Assembly (NCBI GenBank): GCA_023424275.1 | Contig: JAFAED010000439.1 | Coordinates: 1-8,201, forward strand | DNA length: 8,201 bases | Origin: Pseudomonadota bacterium | GTDB lineage: Bacteria; Pseudomonadota; Alphaproteobacteria; Sphingomonadales; Sphingomonadaceae | Direction of reading: 5' to 3' | Shown here: one piece after another, positions 6,821-8,201 of the stretch | Layout of the letters: the number at the start of each line of letters is the position of its first letter | How positions within the stretch are numbered: position 1 is the stretch's first letter | Made by a program: the position numbers and the translations under genes | The notes under the pieces: generated by a model | Database searches by the model: none | What the model was told of the DNA's origin: nothing | The model's input: the letters and a program-made list of their open reading frames with translations, nothing else

Positions 6821-6833
6821 TCCTCCCGGAGGA
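6821..6833 (+). promoter_or_regulatory. Shine-Dalgarno of the small exported protein, inside a small hairpin
   Basis: GGAGG (6828-6832) lies 6 nt before the ATG at 6839 and fixes the start. The preceding TCCTC can pair with it: 6821-6824 with 6830-6833, plus 6825 with 6829, giving a 5-bp stem and 3-nt loop that hides the ribosome site. Whether it folds in vivo is inference. Confidence 0.55.
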
Positions 6834-6838
6834 CCGCG

Positions 6839-7204
6839 ATGCGCTTGACGATTGTTGCGACGCTGATTCTGCTGCCCGCCGCCGCCCAGGCCCAGTTTAT
6901 GCCGCGCACGCCGCCGCCGGGCGAACGCATCCCCGGCATCGTGGATATGCGGACACTGCCCGGAGGGTCCACCTTGGACCACGATCTTCGCGAAACCCGC
7001 GCGCGTATCGACCGCGGCCGCGAGGATGGCGACCTGTCGAAACGCGAGGCGCGCGAACTGCGCCGCGAGGCACGCCAGATATCGTCGCTGACGGAGCGAT
7101 ACGCCCGCGACGGCCTCTCCGATTCCGAGCGGCGCGAACTCGACATGCGAACGCAGGTGCTGAAAGATCTGACGGCGGCTGAGCGCTTTCGCAACGCCCC
7201 GTAA
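6839..7204 (+). CDS. Small exported Arg/Glu-rich helical protein, function unknown
   Basis: A 121-residue protein I cannot name; similar short exported proteins are familiar from sphingomonads as hypotheticals. Residues 1-18 are a Sec signal peptide (TIVATLILLPAAAQA, cleavage after AQA), so it should be periplasmic. A Pro-rich linker (about 22-42) leads into a highly charged alpha-helical region (47-118). That region contains two related units, 66-74 (LSKREAREL) and 93-101 (LSDSERREL), 27 residues apart, each preceded by a short Asp/Gly turn. This looks like an internal duplication of a helix-turn-helix hairpin. There are no cysteines and no catalytic motif. The start is supported by the ideal Shine-Dalgarno. 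The gene is divergent from the M20 peptidase and its TAA ends 2 bp before the 3' end of the convergent CAU tRNA. A structural or binding role in the envelope is a guess. Confidence 0.8.
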   Translation: MRLTIVATLILLPAAAQAQFMPRTPPPGERIPGIVDMRTLPGGSTLDHDLRETRARIDRGREDGDLSKREARELRREARQISSLTERYARDGLSDSERRELDMRTQVLKDLTAAERFRNAP

Positions 7205-7206
7205 AT

Positions 7207-7282
7207 TGGTGGGCCCGGCAGGACTCGAACCCGCAACCTAGCCGTTATGAGCGGCCAGCTCTAACCGTTGAGCTACAGGCCC
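7207..7282 (-). tRNA. tRNA with CAU anticodon, most likely tRNA-Ile2 (lysidine type)
   Basis: A complete 76-nt cloverleaf with encoded CCA (7207-7209), discriminator A, acceptor stem GGGCCTG/CGGGCCC (one U-G pair) and T-arm GGTTCGAGTCC. The anticodon loop CTCATAA is closed by GGCCG/CGGCT, giving anticodon CAT. This could be elongator Met or Ile2. I favour Ile2 because the D-arm has the shorter spacing (AGCTCAACGGTTAGAGC, total 76 nt as in E. coli Ile2 rather than 77 for Met) and because C4-G69 and C5-G68, known recognition pairs for the lysidine synthetase TilS, are present. If so, it reads only AUA after modification. It lacks initiator features. Confidence 0.9.
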
Positions 7283-7310
7283 CCCCTTTAAAACCCGGTG
7301 GGGTGTGCGG

Positions 7311-7340
7311 GCGATAGCGGAGGCGGCGCGGCATTGGCAA
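7311..7340 (-). promoter_or_regulatory. Possible promoter of the CAU tRNA gene
   Basis: Minus-strand TTGCCA (7340-7335), an 18-nt spacer and TATCGC (7316-7311) lie upstream of the tRNA, predicting a leader of about 20 nt. The -35 box shares bases with the hairpin after the deacetylase stop. The -10 matches TATAAT only in its first half. Confidence 0.35.
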
Positions 7341-7350
7341 GCGCCAACGC
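7331..7350 (-). terminator. Hairpin directly after the deacetylase stop, possible weak terminator
   Basis: An 8-bp stem (one G-U pair) with a 4-nt loop, core TTGGC-GCTT-GCCAA read on the minus strand, starts immediately after the TGA (7353-7351). No T-tract follows, so intrinsic termination would be weak; 3'-end protection is equally possible. It resembles the TTGGC/GCCAA repeat after the M20 gene. Confidence 0.4.
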
Positions 7351-8201
7351 TCAGCCCTGCGCCTTGCGTTCGGCAATCGCCACGATCTCCGCCGCCGTCG
7401 TTGCCGCAATTCCGCGGCGGGCAAGGTGGTCCAGCACGACATCCCACCAAAGATAGAAACGGTCGACATCTTCCGGGCTTCGGACATAGGGCGTGTTGCC
7501 CGGCTGCAGCGACGGCGAATGGAAGGAAAAGTTCAGCACGGGCAGCCGCATCCCGATCGCGATATCGATCGCATGGCATGCGCGCTCCGCCGGGATACCC
7601 TCGGGCGTCAGCGCGATCCGCTCGGCGAGGCCAAGCCGCGCGAGCGCCGCGTGGCTGTTCGACGAGGTGCGGTGATAGAGCCAGCGCCCCGCGCCCCCGA
7701 ACAGGCCGCCGAACACCGTCGTCACCGGAATTTCCAGTATCGCGCCCTGTCCGGTGCGGACCCACCAGGGATGCAGCGGCGCGTCGCGGTAATTGGGGCC
7801 ATGCCCGGCGCGGTAATCGAAACCCGAACGGACCGAGGTGTCGCAGCGGAAACCGAGTTCGGCGAGCATCGTCGCCGTCTCCGGACCCAGGCCATAGCGC
7901 CCGGCACGATAGGCCATCGGCGCCGCCCCGAAACGGTCGCGGATGGCGTCGCGCAACGCCGTCATTTTGGCGCGCTGCAGATCGGCGGGCAGATTCCCCG
8001 TATAGCTGTTGCGCTCGTTGACCTCTTCATCGTGCGGCGGCGTCACCCAGGGGTGAAGCTGCGCACCGATTTCGCATTGCCCGGCCCCCTGCGCCGCGCC
8101 GAGGATTTCGACCGCGCGGTCGTCGGTGACGATCGGCCAGTCGACCAGGTAGATCGGCCGCACCCCGGCGCGCTCGAAATAATTCTGGCAATCGGCAAGG
8201 G
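7351..8201 (-). CDS. Polysaccharide deacetylase-like (NodB-homology/WalW-type) protein, N-terminus outside the window
   Basis: The C-terminal 282 residues of a NodB-fold carbohydrate deacetylase-like protein; the open frame runs through the right window edge, so the start and the first metal-binding Asp motif are not visible. Visible from the edge: FERAGVRPIYLVDWPIV (strand typical of the barrel), EIGAQLHPWVTPP (H49 counted from the first whole codon, the metal-binding His region), MAYRAGRYGLGPETATMLAELGF (motif-3 region, with R-A-G-R-Y-G), LEIPVTTVF, and LNFSFHSPSL with a C-terminal His that resembles the last catalytic motif. Family role: removal of acetyl groups from N-acetylated sugars of envelope or exopolysaccharides; the actual substrate is unknown. 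The position often occupied by a first His in the H-x-H pair reads Gln here (Q47-L-H49), so the metal site should be checked before assuming activity. An in-frame GTG at 8163 is not the start, because family similarity continues upstream. It is followed by a hairpin and the CAU tRNA. Confidence 0.82.
   Translation of the reverse strand, partial: LADCQNYFERAGVRPIYLVDWPIVTDDRAVEILGAAQGAGQCEIGAQLHPWVTPPHDEEVNERNSYTGNLPADLQRAKMTALRDAIRDRFGAAPMAYRAGRYGLGPETATMLAELGFRCDTSVRSGFDYRAGHGPNYRDAPLHPWWVRTGQGAILEIPVTTVFGGLFGGAGRWLYHRTSSNSHAALARLGLAERIALTPEGIPAERACHAIDIAIGMRLPVLNFSFHSPSLQPGNTPYVRSPEDVDRFYLWWDVVLDHLARRGIAATTAAEIVAIAERKAQG

Noticed and set aside
7207..7290. Short open frames across the CAU tRNA (for example MRVRVLPGPPI or CSSTVRAGRS)
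   Set aside because: They are translations of a tRNA gene on one or the other strand, not real coding sequence.

Overview
The window looks like chromosomal DNA of a high-GC alphaproteobacterium, most likely a sphingomonad (Sphingopyxis/Sphingomonas type). The clues are protein style (a CPQ-like M28 peptidase, a standalone DUF2235 hydrolase, a small Arg/Glu-rich exported protein, a WalW-like deacetylase), dominant G/C at third codon positions, and tRNA genes with encoded CCA. This is inference from recognised families, not a database match.

Layout from left to right. ettA, an ABC-F translation factor, lies on the minus strand and lacks only its stop codon at the window edge. Divergent from it is an exported M28 dipeptidase-like metallopeptidase (plus). 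It is followed by a small, extremely alanine-rich lipoprotein gene (plus) with its own upstream elements, a strong Shine-Dalgarno, highly biased codons and a textbook rho-independent terminator. Next is a DUF2235 alpha/beta-hydrolase (plus), whose stop codon lies 9 bp from the 3' end of a convergent tRNA-Pro(UGG). Upstream of that tRNA on the minus strand is an M20 (carboxypeptidase S/PM20D1-like) peptidase with an N-terminal membrane anchor. A 147-bp divergent intergenic region separates it from a small exported protein (plus), which ends 2 bp from a convergent CAU-anticodon tRNA, best read as the lysidine-type tRNA-Ile2. The right edge holds the C-terminal part of a polysaccharide-deacetylase-like protein (minus), truncated by the window.

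Functionally this is mostly housekeeping and cell-envelope content: a ribosome factor, two tRNAs, two different binuclear-zinc peptidases targeted to the envelope, a lipoprotein, a small periplasmic protein and a probable polysaccharide-modifying enzyme. Each gene appears to be its own transcription unit; I see no multi-gene operon. There are no insertion sequences, CRISPR arrays, phage genes, toxin-antitoxin pairs or attachment-site duplications. No intergenic gap exceeds 150 bp.

I do not see a convincing new multi-gene system. The points most worth a second look are: the alternating Asp/Glu heptads of the lipoprotein and its duplicated upstream element; TTGGC/GCCAA inverted repeats at both CDS-tRNA junctions; protein genes running head-on into the tRNA 3' ends with no terminator between; and the Shine-Dalgarno-occluding hairpin and internal duplication of the small periplasmic protein.
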